Source: JAXDLK01 sp034666665 (GTDB lineage: Bacteria; Desulfobacterota; Binatia; JACPRU01). Taken from it: 21,055 nt of DNA. Position 1 is the stretch's first letter, and each line of letters opens with the position of its first letter. The stretch covers positions 1 to 21,055 of the forward strand of contig JAXDLK010000042.1 in NCBI GenBank assembly GCA_034666665.1, read 5' to 3'. Made by a program: the position numbers and the translations under genes. Below the pieces are notes generated by a model. It worked only from the letters and a program-made list of their open reading frames with translations, did not search any database and had not been told where the DNA came from. Of this stretch, positions 14,000 through 21,055 are shown piece by piece.

Positions 14000-15019
14000 A
14001 TGTTTGAGAAGAACTGGCGCGATCTGATCAAGCCCACCGTTCGGTGGGAAGAGAAGACGCTGACGCCGCGATACGGCAAGCTCGAGGCCGAGCCGTTCGA
14101 ACGCGGCTTCGGGATCACCCTCGGAAATTCGATCCGGCGCATCCTCCTTTCCTCCCTGCACGGGGCCGGGATCACCGCCGTGAACATCCATGGCGTGCTG
14201 CACGAGTTCTCCACGATTCCGGGGATTCGCGAGGACGTGACCGACATCGTCTTGAACCTGAAGGAGATCCGGTTGAAGGCGGGGGATGCCGTCCACGAGA
14301 CCGCGAAGATCAGCGTCCGCGGCGATCGCGCCGTCACGGCGGCGGACATCGTCACGCCGGCGGGAGTCGAGGTGCTGAATCCGGATCAGCACATCGCCAC
14401 GCTCGAGAAGGACGCGCAGCTCGAGATGGAGCTCTCGATCCGTTACGGCCGCGGCTACGTTCCCGCCGAGCAGAACAAGGAAGAGAGCATGCCGGTCGGC
14501 ACGATCCCGCTCGACGCGGTGTTCTCGCCGATCCGCAAGGTGAACTACACGGTGACGAACGCGCGCGTCGCGCAGCGCACCGACTACGACCGGCTGACGC
14601 TCGAGGTATGGACGGACGGCAGCCTGCGGCCGGAGGACGCCGTCGCCTACGCCGCGCGCATTCTCAAGGAGGAGGTCAGCTACTTCATCAACTTCGAGGA
14701 GCCGGCGCAGGCCGAGCCGGCGAAGGCGCAGCCTCTCGAGAGCATGAACGAGAACCTGTTCCGTCCGGTCGAGGAGCTGGAGCTTTCCGTGCGGGCGGCG
14801 AATTGCCTGCAGAACGCCGACATCAAGTACATCGGCGAGCTGGTGCAGAAGAGCGAGGCGGAGATGCTGAAGACCAAGAACTTCGGCCGCAAGTCGCTGA
14901 ACGAGATCAAGGAGATACTGCAGGACATGGCGCTGTCGTTCGGCATGCGGCTCGAGTCCTTCCCGCCGCGCGAGGAGCTGGAACGACGGCGGTTGCAGAA
15001 GGAGAGGGAGAGCGCCTAG
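14000..15019 (+). CDS. rpoA: RNA polymerase subunit alpha
   Basis: A 339-residue protein (E. coli 329). The N-terminal assembly domain (1-235) has PFERGFGITLGNSIRRILLSSL in adjoining blocks at 32-53 and the dimer and beta-contact regions. A short Ala, Glu and Pro-rich linker leads to the C-terminal domain at about 253-325, with ELSVRAANCLQNADIKYIGELV in two blocks. Arg265 falls at the same residue number as the E. coli UP-element contact Arg265. A charged tail (323-339) follows. The start FEKNWRDLIKP resembles deltaproteobacterial-grade alpha subunits. GGAGGT at 13991-13996 is a good binding site just before ATG 14000. Confidence 0.97.
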   Translation: MFEKNWRDLIKPTVRWEEKTLTPRYGKLEAEPFERGFGITLGNSIRRILLSSLHGAGITAVNIHGVLHEFSTIPGIREDVTDIVLNLKEIRLKAGDAVHETAKISVRGDRAVTAADIVTPAGVEVLNPDQHIATLEKDAQLEMELSIRYGRGYVPAEQNKEESMPVGTIPLDAVFSPIRKVNYTVTNARVAQRTDYDRLTLEVWTDGSLRPEDAVAYAARILKEEVSYFINFEEPAQAEPAKAQPLESMNENLFRPVEELELSVRAANCLQNADIKYIGELVQKSEAEMLKTKNFGRKSLNEIKEILQDMALSFGMRLESFPPREELERRRLQKERESA

Positions 15020-15040
15020 CGGCCGCGGCGGACCAAGCTC

Positions 15041-15499
15041 ATGAGACACCTGAAAGCAGGCCGTAAGCTCAATCGGACGAGCTCCCACAGGACCGCGCTG
15101 TTCCGCAACTTGGTCACGGCGCTCATCCATCACGAGAAGATTCGCACCACGGACGCGAAGGCCAAAGAGCTCCGGCGCCTCGCGGATCGCATGGTGACGC
15201 TCGGCAAGCAGGGGACGTTGCACGCGCGGCGACGCGCCTTCGATCGGATCCGCGATCGCAAGGCGGTCGGAAAGCTCTTCGACGAGATCGCGCCCCGGTT
15301 TCGCGAGCGCGCGGGGGGCTACACCCGGATCGTCAAGATCGGCATTCGCGCGGGAGACGCCGCTCCGCTGTCGGTGATCGAGTGGACCGGCGTCAGCGAA
15401 GCGGCGGCTCCGAAGGGCAAGAAGAAGCCGCCCCGGCGTCCCGCCGAGCACCGTCACGCGGCGCCGCCGGCGCGCAAGCGCGCCGCCGCGGCAGGCTGA
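15041..15499 (+). CDS. rplQ: 50S ribosomal protein L17 with basic C-terminal tail
   Basis: A 152-residue protein (E. coli 127). The core has MRHLKAGRKLNRTSSHRTALFRNL in adjoining blocks, ALIHHEKIRTTDAKAKELR and the C-terminal GGYTRIVKIGIRAGDAAPLSVIEW. L17 sits at the tunnel exit side of the 50S. After residue 117 there is a 30-plus residue Lys, Arg, Pro and Ala-rich extension (KGKKKPPRRPAEHRHAAPP and more) that is probably disordered. It is the last gene of the superoperon and stops 29 bases before the stop of the convergent glycan gene on the other strand. Confidence 0.97.
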   Translation: MRHLKAGRKLNRTSSHRTALFRNLVTALIHHEKIRTTDAKAKELRRLADRMVTLGKQGTLHARRRAFDRIRDRKAVGKLFDEIAPRFRERAGGYTRIVKIGIRAGDAAPLSVIEWTGVSEAAAPKGKKKPPRRPAEHRHAAPPARKRAAAAG

Positions 15500-15508
15500 G
15501 TCGTCCGC

Positions 15509-15520
15509 GGGCCCGGGCCC
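15509..15520. other. Perfect 12-bp palindrome in the convergent gap
   Basis: GGGCCCGGGCCC is a perfect palindrome in the 29-base space between the rplQ stop and the stop of the opposing gene; AGCTAGCT (15527-15534) is a second palindrome overlapping that stop. Neither is followed by a T-run on either strand, so this is not a standard intrinsic terminator. If the two transcription units end here, termination is more likely Rho-dependent or by collision. The palindrome itself may only reflect GC-rich composition. Confidence 0.25.
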
Positions 15521-15528
15521 TCGAGTAG

Positions 15529-17289
15529 CTAGCTCCGCGCGGCTCCCGCGCTTTTGCGCACGAGCTCCCGGGCGTTCGTCGGCAATCCCCGAACGAGCTC
15601 GGTGACGCACGCCGGCGTGTCGGTGGGCAGGCTTCGCCGCACGACCCGGGGGCTCGAGGTCTCGCTCCGTGTCTCGAGCGGGTGAACGTGCTCGAGCGTC
15701 ATCGGTGCGATTTCGACAGGCGCCTCCGGTAGGTTGAACACGTACGCGAGGTACCGGGCGATCTCGGTCACCCGCTCGGTGTGGCCCGTCTCGAGCGCCA
15801 GCACGTCGCGATCGGACGCGACGGCGAACGCCTCGAGGAGCAGGCGAGCGACGCCTTTCACCGTCGCGATCCGGACTTGGGCGTCGGCGGCCGATGCCTC
15901 GATCGGCAGCTGCCGCTGGAGCGCCCGCGCGATTCGGGTGACCTCGCACCCGGCGGCGCCGAGCACGCTCGGAAAGCGTACCGCGGCACGAATGGCGCCG
16001 GGTCTCCCCGGGCGCGTGCGGAGCAGGACCTCGGCGGCGCGCTGGACGCAGCCGAGCCGATCCTGCCGCTCCTCGTCGAGCGAGAGGAAGAAGGCGCGGG
16101 GTACGGCCCAGCGATCGACGGCGTCGAGCACGTTCCGGACGCCGATCAGGTTGTTCCGCACCACCTCCTCGAGGTTTCCGGGGAGCAGCTCGGGTCGCGT
16201 GTAGCCGGCCGCGTGGACGACCACGTCCGGCCGGTGAGTCTCGAACACCTCGTGGAGCCGATCCTCGTCGAGCATGTCGCCGATCAGCGGCGTCAGGGGA
16301 AGCATCTGGCGGCGGCGGAGGAATTCGACCTCGAGGTAGTAGAGGGCGGACTCGCTGCGGTCGAAGAGCAGCAACTGGCGGGGCGCAGCCTCGGCGATCT
16401 CGCGGGCGAGGGCCGCGCCCATCTGTCCGCCGGCGCCGACGAGGAGAACGGTGCGCCCGTGGAAGAGCTCGTGTCCCGCCGCGCTGTCGATCGGCTCCTC
16501 CGGCTCGAACAGCTCCTCGAGGTCGAGCGCCTCGTCGGCGCGGGGCTGAATCAGGTAATCGCGGATCGATGAGATCACGCGGAACGAGATGCCCGCCGTG
16601 CGACAGGTGCGGATGGTCTCGCGGATCTCGCTCCGGTCGTCCGACGGCAGCGCGATGAAAACCTCGGAGACACGGATCTCGCGGAGCAAGCGGAGCAGGT
16701 CCGGCTGCGAGCCCAGGCGCGGCACGCCGTGGAGTCTGGCGACGCTCCCCGCGCCGCCGACGAACCCTACCGGCGTCACGTCCGACGGGTTCGCGGAGAG
16801 CTCGCGAATCACCCATTTCGCGATCGGGCCCGAGCCGACGATCACCACCTCGCGGCGGCCTTTGCGGCCGGCGCGTTGAACGAAGCCGTGGACGAGCCGA
16901 GCGGCGATCCGCGAGCCGGTCAAGAGCTGGATGGTGAGCAGCCACTCGAGCACGAAGACGGAGCGAGGAAATCCTTGTAGCGCTCCGCTCAGCAACACGA
17001 GCGCGACGAACGTCACGGTCCCGGCGGTGGCGCTGCGGCCGATCGCGAGCACGTCGCGCACGCCGACGAACTGCCACCAGCCGCTGAAGAGATGGTAGCG
17101 ATGGAAGAAGAAGACCCGGACCGTGACCAGCAGCGCGAGCCCGGGCAGCAGCACCGGCAGCTCCCGCGACGGGATCGAGAACTCGAACCGCAGAAAGCAG
17201 GCCGCGAAGAACGACAGCACGACGATCGCGACGTGGACGACCACCAGGAGCGGCGTCCGCAATCGCCGCATCAGTCGGGCACCGTTCAC
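15529..17289 (-). CDS. Degenerate CapD/WbpM-like protein, likely catalytically inactive
   Basis: A 586-residue paralogue of the gene before it. Four hydrophobic segments (about 13-33, 46-62, 87-104, 110-125) and the HRYHLFSGWW motif precede a first Rossmann domain with an intact glycine motif (VVIVGSGPIA, 148-157). A second Rossmann domain (279-500) keeps a GAGGQMG nucleotide loop (285-291). The dehydratase catalytic positions are lost: KHVP is TRPE (364-367), STDK is SLDE (403-406), and MGATK is LGCVQ (412-416), with a two-residue deletion between them. The RFGNVFG motif is RFPSVLG. It is a full-length open frame, so it looks like a maintained pseudoenzyme rather than a broken gene. The GTG start overlaps the upstream gene by four bases (GTGA). 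Partner or regulatory role is inferred. Confidence 0.8.
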   Translation of the reverse strand: MNGARLMRRLRTPLLVVVHVAIVVLSFFAACFLRFEFSIPSRELPVLLPGLALLVTVRVFFFHRYHLFSGWWQFVGVRDVLAIGRSATAGTVTFVALVLLSGALQGFPRSVFVLEWLLTIQLLTGSRIAARLVHGFVQRAGRKGRREVVIVGSGPIAKWVIRELSANPSDVTPVGFVGGAGSVARLHGVPRLGSQPDLLRLLREIRVSEVFIALPSDDRSEIRETIRTCRTAGISFRVISSIRDYLIQPRADEALDLEELFEPEEPIDSAAGHELFHGRTVLLVGAGGQMGAALAREIAEAAPRQLLLFDRSESALYYLEVEFLRRRQMLPLTPLIGDMLDEDRLHEVFETHRPDVVVHAAGYTRPELLPGNLEEVVRNNLIGVRNVLDAVDRWAVPRAFFLSLDEERQDRLGCVQRAAEVLLRTRPGRPGAIRAAVRFPSVLGAAGCEVTRIARALQRQLPIEASAADAQVRIATVKGVARLLLEAFAVASDRDVLALETGHTERVTEIARYLAYVFNLPEAPVEIAPMTLEHVHPLETRSETSSPRVVRRSLPTDTPACVTELVRGLPTNARELVRKSAGAARS

Positions 17290-19154
17290 GGTGCCGCTCC
17301 GGCGAGCGCCTCGGCGCCGCTCACCCGGCGGAGCCAGCCGAGGAGCGGTGCCGCCGTCCCGTCCCGCATCCGCTGCTCGAGGCGGGCGAGCTCCTCGAGC
17401 ACCGGCTCCGACGACCGCCCGTCGCGGATCACCCAGATCTTCGGGTGCCGGGTCGGATGTGCGCTCTCGTCGACGAGGGTCTCCTCGTGGAGGCGCTCCC
17501 CGAGCCTGAGCCCGGTGAAGCGGATCTCGATGTCGCGCCCGGGCTCGAGACCGGCCAGACGGATCAACGACGTCGCGAGATCGAGGATGCGCACGGGCTC
17601 TCCCATGTCGAGGACGAAGATCTCGCCTTCCTCGCCGAAAACGCTCGCCTGCAGGACCAGCCGCGCCGCCTCGTGGAGGGTCATGAAGTAGCGTGTCGCC
17701 TCCGGGTGTGTCACCGTCACGGGTCCGCCGTGCCGGATCTGCTGCAGCAAAATCGGCACGACGCTCCCCTCGCTGCCGAAGACGTTGCCGAAGCGGACGG
17801 CGATCTTCCGGCCGCCGCGGCCGGAGGATTGCTGCACGAGGTGCTCCGCCACGCGCTTCGTCGCGCCCATGATGTTGATCGGCTTCACCGCCTTGTCCGT
17901 GGAGATCAGCACGAACTTGTCGACGCCGGCGCCGTCCGCGATCGCGATCAGGTCCCGCGTGGCGAGGACGTTGTTCTTGAAGGCCTCGACCGGATTGATC
18001 TCCATCATCGGCACGTGCTTGTAGGCCGCCGCGTGATAGACGACTTCTGGGCGCTCCGCCGCGAAGATCGCCTCGATACGCGCGCGATCGCCGATGTCGG
18101 CCAGCACGGGCACGGTGGCGACCTGTCCGGCACGCTCGCGAAATTCCGCGTCGAGCGCCGCGAGCGCCCGCTCGTTGCGGTCGAGCAACACGATCCGCGC
18201 GGGCGCGAACGCGGCCACTTGCCGGGCGAGCTCCGACCCGATCGAGCCTCCGGCGCCGGTGATCAGGATCTTCCGGCCCTGCAACGCGTCGCGCAGCCCT
18301 TCGACGTCGAGGTTCACCTCCGGACGTCCGAGCAGGTCGTCGACGCTGAGATCGCGGAGGTTCTGCAGGCGGCGGCGCCCGTCGATCACGTCACGCAGCG
18401 GCGGAACGATCTTGAAGCTCACCCCGGTCGGAGGACAGTGCGAGACGATCCGCCGGAGCACCGCGCCTTCGCGATTCGACAGCGCGAGCAGCACCACGTC
18501 CGCGCCGGTCTCTTTCAGCGCGCGGGGTAGCTCGGCCTCGTCTCCGAACACGGGGACTCCGTGGAGCCGGCGGTTGCCGCCGCGCCCGTCGAGCCCGATG
18601 ACACCGACGGGGTGAATCTGGATGTCGGGATTGTCGAACAGCTCTCGGAGCAGCGCCTCCACGGATGGCAACGGCCCGACGACGACCGCGCGCTGCCCGG
18701 GAGGCTGCGGCCCGCCCGTCAGCCACGCCCACAGCGACCGGGACAGCACGCGGCTGCCGGCGAGGAGCGCGATCATCAAGATCGTGTCGATCAGCACCAC
18801 CGATCGAGGGACCGTGTAGACGCCCAGCAACAGCACCGCGGCGGTGACGAAGAACGCGGTGCTCGCCAGCACCGCCTTGACGATGTCCACGAAGTCGCCG
18901 ACCGCCGCACCCTCCCACCAGCCTTCGAAGAGGCCGTAGCGGTGGAAGGCGAAGAGGCGGGCACCGAGCACGATCGGCAGCGAGGAAAGAATCGGCGGCA
19001 GCCACGAGCCGGGGAGCGAAAAGTCGGCGCGGAGCCAGAACGCCGTCAAGTACGAGCCCGCGGCGAGGAGCGAGTGAGCGGCGAAGAGGAGCGGCATGCG
19101 GGCGGCGTAGAGCCGCTTCCACAGCCGCCCCCGCGAGCTACCCGACGGCCACAC
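17286..19154 (-). CDS. NDP-sugar 4,6-dehydratase, PglF/WbpM/CapD type
   Basis: A 622-residue membrane protein with N-terminal hydrophobic segments (about 22-41, 54-68, 95-112, 118-134), a first Rossmann-like domain (155-250) and a C-terminal extended-SDR domain. The catalytic domain is intact: TGAGGSIGSE (299-308), AAAYKHVPMME (375-385), STDKAVKP (418-425), MGATK (429-433), RFGNVFG (454-460) and TGLRLGERLHEE (547-558). Such enzymes turn UDP-GlcNAc into a UDP-4-keto-6-deoxy sugar at the inner membrane. The first Rossmann domain has lost its usual GxGxxG motif (VVVGPLPSVEA, 157-167). The start is GTG 19154, fixed by GAGGAG five bases before it; it overlaps the transferase gene by 17 bases. Confidence 0.93.
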   Translation of the reverse strand: MWPSGSSRGRLWKRLYAARMPLLFAAHSLLAAGSYLTAFWLRADFSLPGSWLPPILSSLPIVLGARLFAFHRYGLFEGWWEGAAVGDFVDIVKAVLASTAFFVTAAVLLLGVYTVPRSVVLIDTILMIALLAGSRVLSRSLWAWLTGGPQPPGQRAVVVGPLPSVEALLRELFDNPDIQIHPVGVIGLDGRGGNRRLHGVPVFGDEAELPRALKETGADVVLLALSNREGAVLRRIVSHCPPTGVSFKIVPPLRDVIDGRRRLQNLRDLSVDDLLGRPEVNLDVEGLRDALQGRKILITGAGGSIGSELARQVAAFAPARIVLLDRNERALAALDAEFRERAGQVATVPVLADIGDRARIEAIFAAERPEVVYHAAAYKHVPMMEINPVEAFKNNVLATRDLIAIADGAGVDKFVLISTDKAVKPINIMGATKRVAEHLVQQSSGRGGRKIAVRFGNVFGSEGSVVPILLQQIRHGGPVTVTHPEATRYFMTLHEAARLVLQASVFGEEGEIFVLDMGEPVRILDLATSLIRLAGLEPGRDIEIRFTGLRLGERLHEETLVDESAHPTRHPKIWVIRDGRSSEPVLEELARLEQRMRDGTAAPLLGWLRRVSGAEALAGAAP

Positions 19155-19749
19155 CGGATCTCCTCATGCGCCGCCCCGACACCCGGCTGACGGTGTGCCA
19201 GAGGACGGCGAAGTCCCCGGCCAGGCTCCGGCCGCGGACGTATTCGAGGTCGGCCCGGAGCTTCCGCGGCAGCACCACGTCGACGTAGAAGCGCTCCGGA
19301 TCCTCCGCGCGCCCGAGCTCCTCCTCCTCGTCGAATCCGTCGAGCTGTGCCGGGCCGGTGATGCCGGGGCGAACAGCAAGCACCGCACGAGCCTCGTCGG
19401 GATAGAGGCGAACGTATTCGGGGAGCTCGGGCCGCGGCCCGACGAGGCTCATGTCGCCGCGCACCACGTTCCACAGCTGCGGCAGCTCGTCGAGCTTCGA
19501 GCGGCGGAGGAATCCCCCGATCGCGGTGATCCGCGGGTCACCGGCGGCGGTCACCCGCGGTCCGGTCGTCGTGCGCATCGTGCGGAACTTGAGGATCTCG
19601 AACACGTGTCCGTCGCGGCCCACGCGGCGCTGCCGGAAGATGACGGAGCTCTCGCCGGTCACGCGAACCGCGACGGCGATCGCGAATGTCAACGGCGCCA
19701 GCAGTACCAGCGCCGCACCGGCTACGATCACGTCGAAGAGTCGCTTCAT
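19138..19749 (-). CDS. Monotopic phosphoglycosyl transferase, PglC-type
   Basis: A 203-residue bacterial sugar transferase (initiating glycosyl-1-phosphate transferase). One N-terminal hydrophobic segment (about 6-28) fits the re-entrant helix of the small monotopic class, without the extra membrane region of WbaP proteins. Conserved blocks are FRQRRVGRDG (38-47), ILKFRTMRT (52-60), LRRSKLDELPQLWNV (81-95) with the catalytic Asp87-Glu88 pair, and GDMSLVGPRPELPEYV (98-113). It should move a phospho-sugar from a UDP-sugar to undecaprenyl phosphate on the cytoplasmic face, starting glycan assembly. The length matches C. jejuni PglC. ATG 19749 overlaps the aminotransferase by four bases (ATGA). 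Confidence 0.93.
   Translation of the reverse strand: MKRLFDVIVAGAALVLLAPLTFAIAVAVRVTGESSVIFRQRRVGRDGHVFEILKFRTMRTTTGPRVTAAGDPRITAIGGFLRRSKLDELPQLWNVVRGDMSLVGPRPELPEYVRLYPDEARAVLAVRPGITGPAQLDGFDEEEELGRAEDPERFYVDVVLPRKLRADLEYVRGRSLAGDFAVLWHTVSRVSGRRMRRSGVAVG
19160..19165 (-). promoter_or_regulatory. Shine-Dalgarno fixing the dehydratase start
   Basis: On the - strand GAGGAG stands five bases before the GTG at 19152-19154. It lies inside the end of the phosphoglycosyl transferase gene and supports the 17-base gene overlap instead of the next in-frame methionine at residue 20. Confidence 0.7.
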
Positions 19750-20975
19750 CGTCCGCGCACGACATCCGCCAGCGCTTCGACCACGCGCGCCACTCCGCTC
19801 TCCCCGAGGCCGGGGTACAACGGCAGCGACAGCACGGTGTCGAACGCGGCTTCGGCGGCAGGGAAGTCCCCCCGGCGGGTACCGTATCGGTCGGCGTAAT
19901 ACGAGTGCAGGTGGAGCGGGATGAAGTGGACGCTCGTGCCGATCCCGCGCTCGCGGAGGCCGGCGACCGCCCGGTCACGGAGAGCGCCGGTCCGCAGGCG
20001 TACGGGGTAGAGGTGCCAGGCATGGCCCGCCCGCTCTTCCGCTCGCGGCACGCGCACGTGCTCGCGGTACGGCGCGAGCGCCTCGCCGTACAGCGCGGCG
20101 AGCTGCCGCCGCTCGGCGGCCAGGGCATCGGATCTCTTCAACTGCTCGACGCCGAGAGCGGCGAGCACGTCGGGCAAGTTGTACTTGTACCCCGTCCTCT
20201 CGACGTCGTAGCGCCAGGTGCCCTCGCTCGTGTAGCGCTTCCAGGCGTCGCGCGAGAGACCGTGGAGCCGGAGGCTCCGCAGGAGCTCCGCCGTATCCCC
20301 GTCGGCGCAGGTGATCATGCCCCCCTCGCCGGTAGTGATCGGTTTCGTCGCGTAGAAGCTGAAAGCCGTGAAATCGCCGATCGCGCCGACCGTCCGCCAG
20401 CACTCGCCGGCCGGAGGCGGCGCCAGATGATCGCCGTGGTGCGGCACGCCCTCCCCGGGCATCCGCCTCCATGCCGGCAGGGCGTGAGCAGCATCCTCGA
20501 CGACGCGGAGGCCGTGACGCTCGGCGAGAGGGAGGAGCTCCTCCATGGCGCAGGGTTGGCCGCCGTAATGGACGGGCACGATCGCGCGAAATCGCCGGCG
20601 CCCGCGCTCGCGATCGAGCACCTCGGCCGCGCGGTCGGGATCGAGATTCAGCGTCTCGGAATCGACGTCGGCGAAGACCGGCTCGGCGCCGCAGTAGAGG
20701 GCGGCTTCCGCCGTCGCGGGAAAGGTGAACGGCGAGGTGAGCACGGCATCGCCCGGGCCGACGCCCGCTGCGAGCAGCGCCAGGTGAAGGGCGGCGGTCC
20801 CGGAGCTCACCGCGACCGCGTGCGCCGCTCCGACGTAGGCGGCGAAGGCGTCTTCGAATGCGAGCGCGCGCCGGCCGGTCGTCAGCCACCCGGAGCGCAG
20901 CACCTCGGCCACGGCGCGGACGTCGTCGTCGTCGATCGACGGACGGTGGAACGGAATCTCCGGAGGACTGCTCAT
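19746..20975 (-). CDS. PLP-dependent sugar aminotransferase, DegT/DnrJ/EryC1 family (PglE-like)
   Basis: A 409-residue fold-type I aminotransferase. Family motifs are SSGTAALHLAL (57-67) for phosphate binding, SPFTFPAT (81-88), VHYGGQPCAM (135-144), VVEDAAHA (158-165) with Asp161 at the pyridine nitrogen, and FSFYATKPITTGEGGM (205-220) with Lys211 as the PLP lysine; GYKYNLPDV (262-270) is also typical. It would aminate the 4-keto sugar made by the dehydratase two genes downstream in the operon. Between EDAAHA and GAIGD there is an unusual Pro, His and Gly-rich insertion of about 20 residues (170-192). ATG 20975 overlaps the preceding gene by four bases. The exact sugar cannot be told from sequence. 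Confidence 0.92.
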   Translation of the reverse strand: MSSPPEIPFHRPSIDDDDVRAVAEVLRSGWLTTGRRALAFEDAFAAYVGAAHAVAVSSGTAALHLALLAAGVGPGDAVLTSPFTFPATAEAALYCGAEPVFADVDSETLNLDPDRAAEVLDRERGRRRFRAIVPVHYGGQPCAMEELLPLAERHGLRVVEDAAHALPAWRRMPGEGVPHHGDHLAPPPAGECWRTVGAIGDFTAFSFYATKPITTGEGGMITCADGDTAELLRSLRLHGLSRDAWKRYTSEGTWRYDVERTGYKYNLPDVLAALGVEQLKRSDALAAERRQLAALYGEALAPYREHVRVPRAEERAGHAWHLYPVRLRTGALRDRAVAGLRERGIGTSVHFIPLHLHSYYADRYGTRRGDFPAAEAAFDTVLSLPLYPGLGESGVARVVEALADVVRGR

Positions 20976-21055
20976 TGGTTCTCCAGGAGCTCCTCGGGCT
21001 TGACCGGACCGACGGCGACCGCCGGAACGCCGCGCACGACCGTCCGCGGCGGAAC
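20972..21055 (-). CDS. C-terminal end of a hexapeptide-repeat acyltransferase (partial, PglD/NeuD-like)
   Basis: Only the last 27 residues are in the window: VPPRTVVRGVPAV then AVGPVKPEELLENQ, ending in TGA at 20972-20974 within an ATGA overlap with the aminotransferase. The VPPxTVVxGVPA pattern is the usual end of the left-handed beta-helix of sugar acetyltransferases such as PglD and NeuD. In this operon it would N-acetylate the amino sugar made by the PglE-like enzyme. The family call rests on this short tail and the context, so it is moderate; other hexapeptide transferases end in the same way. Confidence 0.6.
   Translation of the reverse strand, partial: VPPRTVVRGVPAVAVGPVKPEELLENQ

Noticed and set aside
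13949..17077. A 1042-codon open frame on the - strand antisense to rpoA and rplQ and running on through the CapD-like gene in another frame
   Set aside because: It covers two certain genes on the other strand and a certain gene in a different frame on its own strand. Its translation is an Arg, Ala and Pro-rich low-complexity sequence with no family motif, as expected from codon bias in GC-rich DNA.
15529..17289. Calling the second CapD-like gene a pseudogene
   Set aside because: The frame is uninterrupted over 586 codons, keeps membrane and nucleotide-binding parts and normal codon use, and is coupled to the gene before it. An inactive but maintained protein fits better.
17445..18530. A 361-codon + strand frame inside the dehydratase gene
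   Set aside because: The - strand frame has clear catalytic motifs over the same bases; this one has no recognisable motif and no binding site.
1..21055. Mobile elements, phage genes, CRISPR arrays, tRNA or rRNA genes
   Set aside because: No transposase or integrase motif, regularly spaced repeat, or cloverleaf-like sequence was seen; almost all of the window is coding with conserved gene order.

Overview
The window is GC-rich bacterial DNA packed with genes on both strands, with no rRNA, tRNA, CRISPR array or insertion sequence visible. From 1 to 15499 (+ strand) it carries the end of tuf and then a complete, canonically ordered S10-spc-alpha ribosomal protein superoperon: rpsJ-rplC-rplD-rplW-rplB-rpsS-rplV-rpsC-rplP-rpmC-rpsQ-rplN-rplX-rplE-rpsN-rpsH-rplF-rplR-rpsE-rpmD-rplO-secY-adk-map-infA-rpmJ-rpsM-rpsK-rpsD-rpoA-rplQ. 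Several genes overlap by 1 to 11 bases and many use GTG starts, so translational coupling is extensive. RpmJ, rpmC and the true starts of rplW, rpsC, rpsE, secY, adk and rpsM were placed by reading the sequence.

The organism is probably a GC-rich bacterium outside the Enterobacteria. S14 is the short zinc type, and L24, L36 and S4 all carry intact Cys zinc-ribbon ligands. RpoA and L3 read like those of deltaproteobacterial-grade lineages (Desulfobacterota, Myxococcota, Binatota or Methylomirabilota-like). The phylum cannot be fixed from the window alone.

From 15529 to 21055 (- strand, convergent with rplQ) lies an envelope-glycan gene set read right to left: an acyltransferase tail (PglD-like), a PLP sugar aminotransferase (PglE-like), a monotopic phosphoglycosyl transferase (PglC-like), a PglF/WbpM/CapD-type NDP-sugar 4,6-dehydratase, and a second CapD-like paralogue. 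All junctions overlap. Together the first four could make a UDP-diacetamido-trideoxyhexose (bacillosamine type) and load it onto undecaprenyl phosphate, which starts glycan or glycoprotein assembly.

Three things deserve a second look. (1) The 98-bp rpsM-rpsK gap is the largest in the superoperon. It can fold as a compact three-way junction and also contains a promoter-like pair whose -10 hexamer is exactly framed by an inverted repeat. (2) The two adjacent CapD-like proteins are reciprocally degenerate: one has lost the dehydratase catalytic residues, the other the N-terminal Rossmann glycines. (3) The rpsN-rpsH and rpsK-rpsD junctions each hold a hairpin and a short coupled reading frame.
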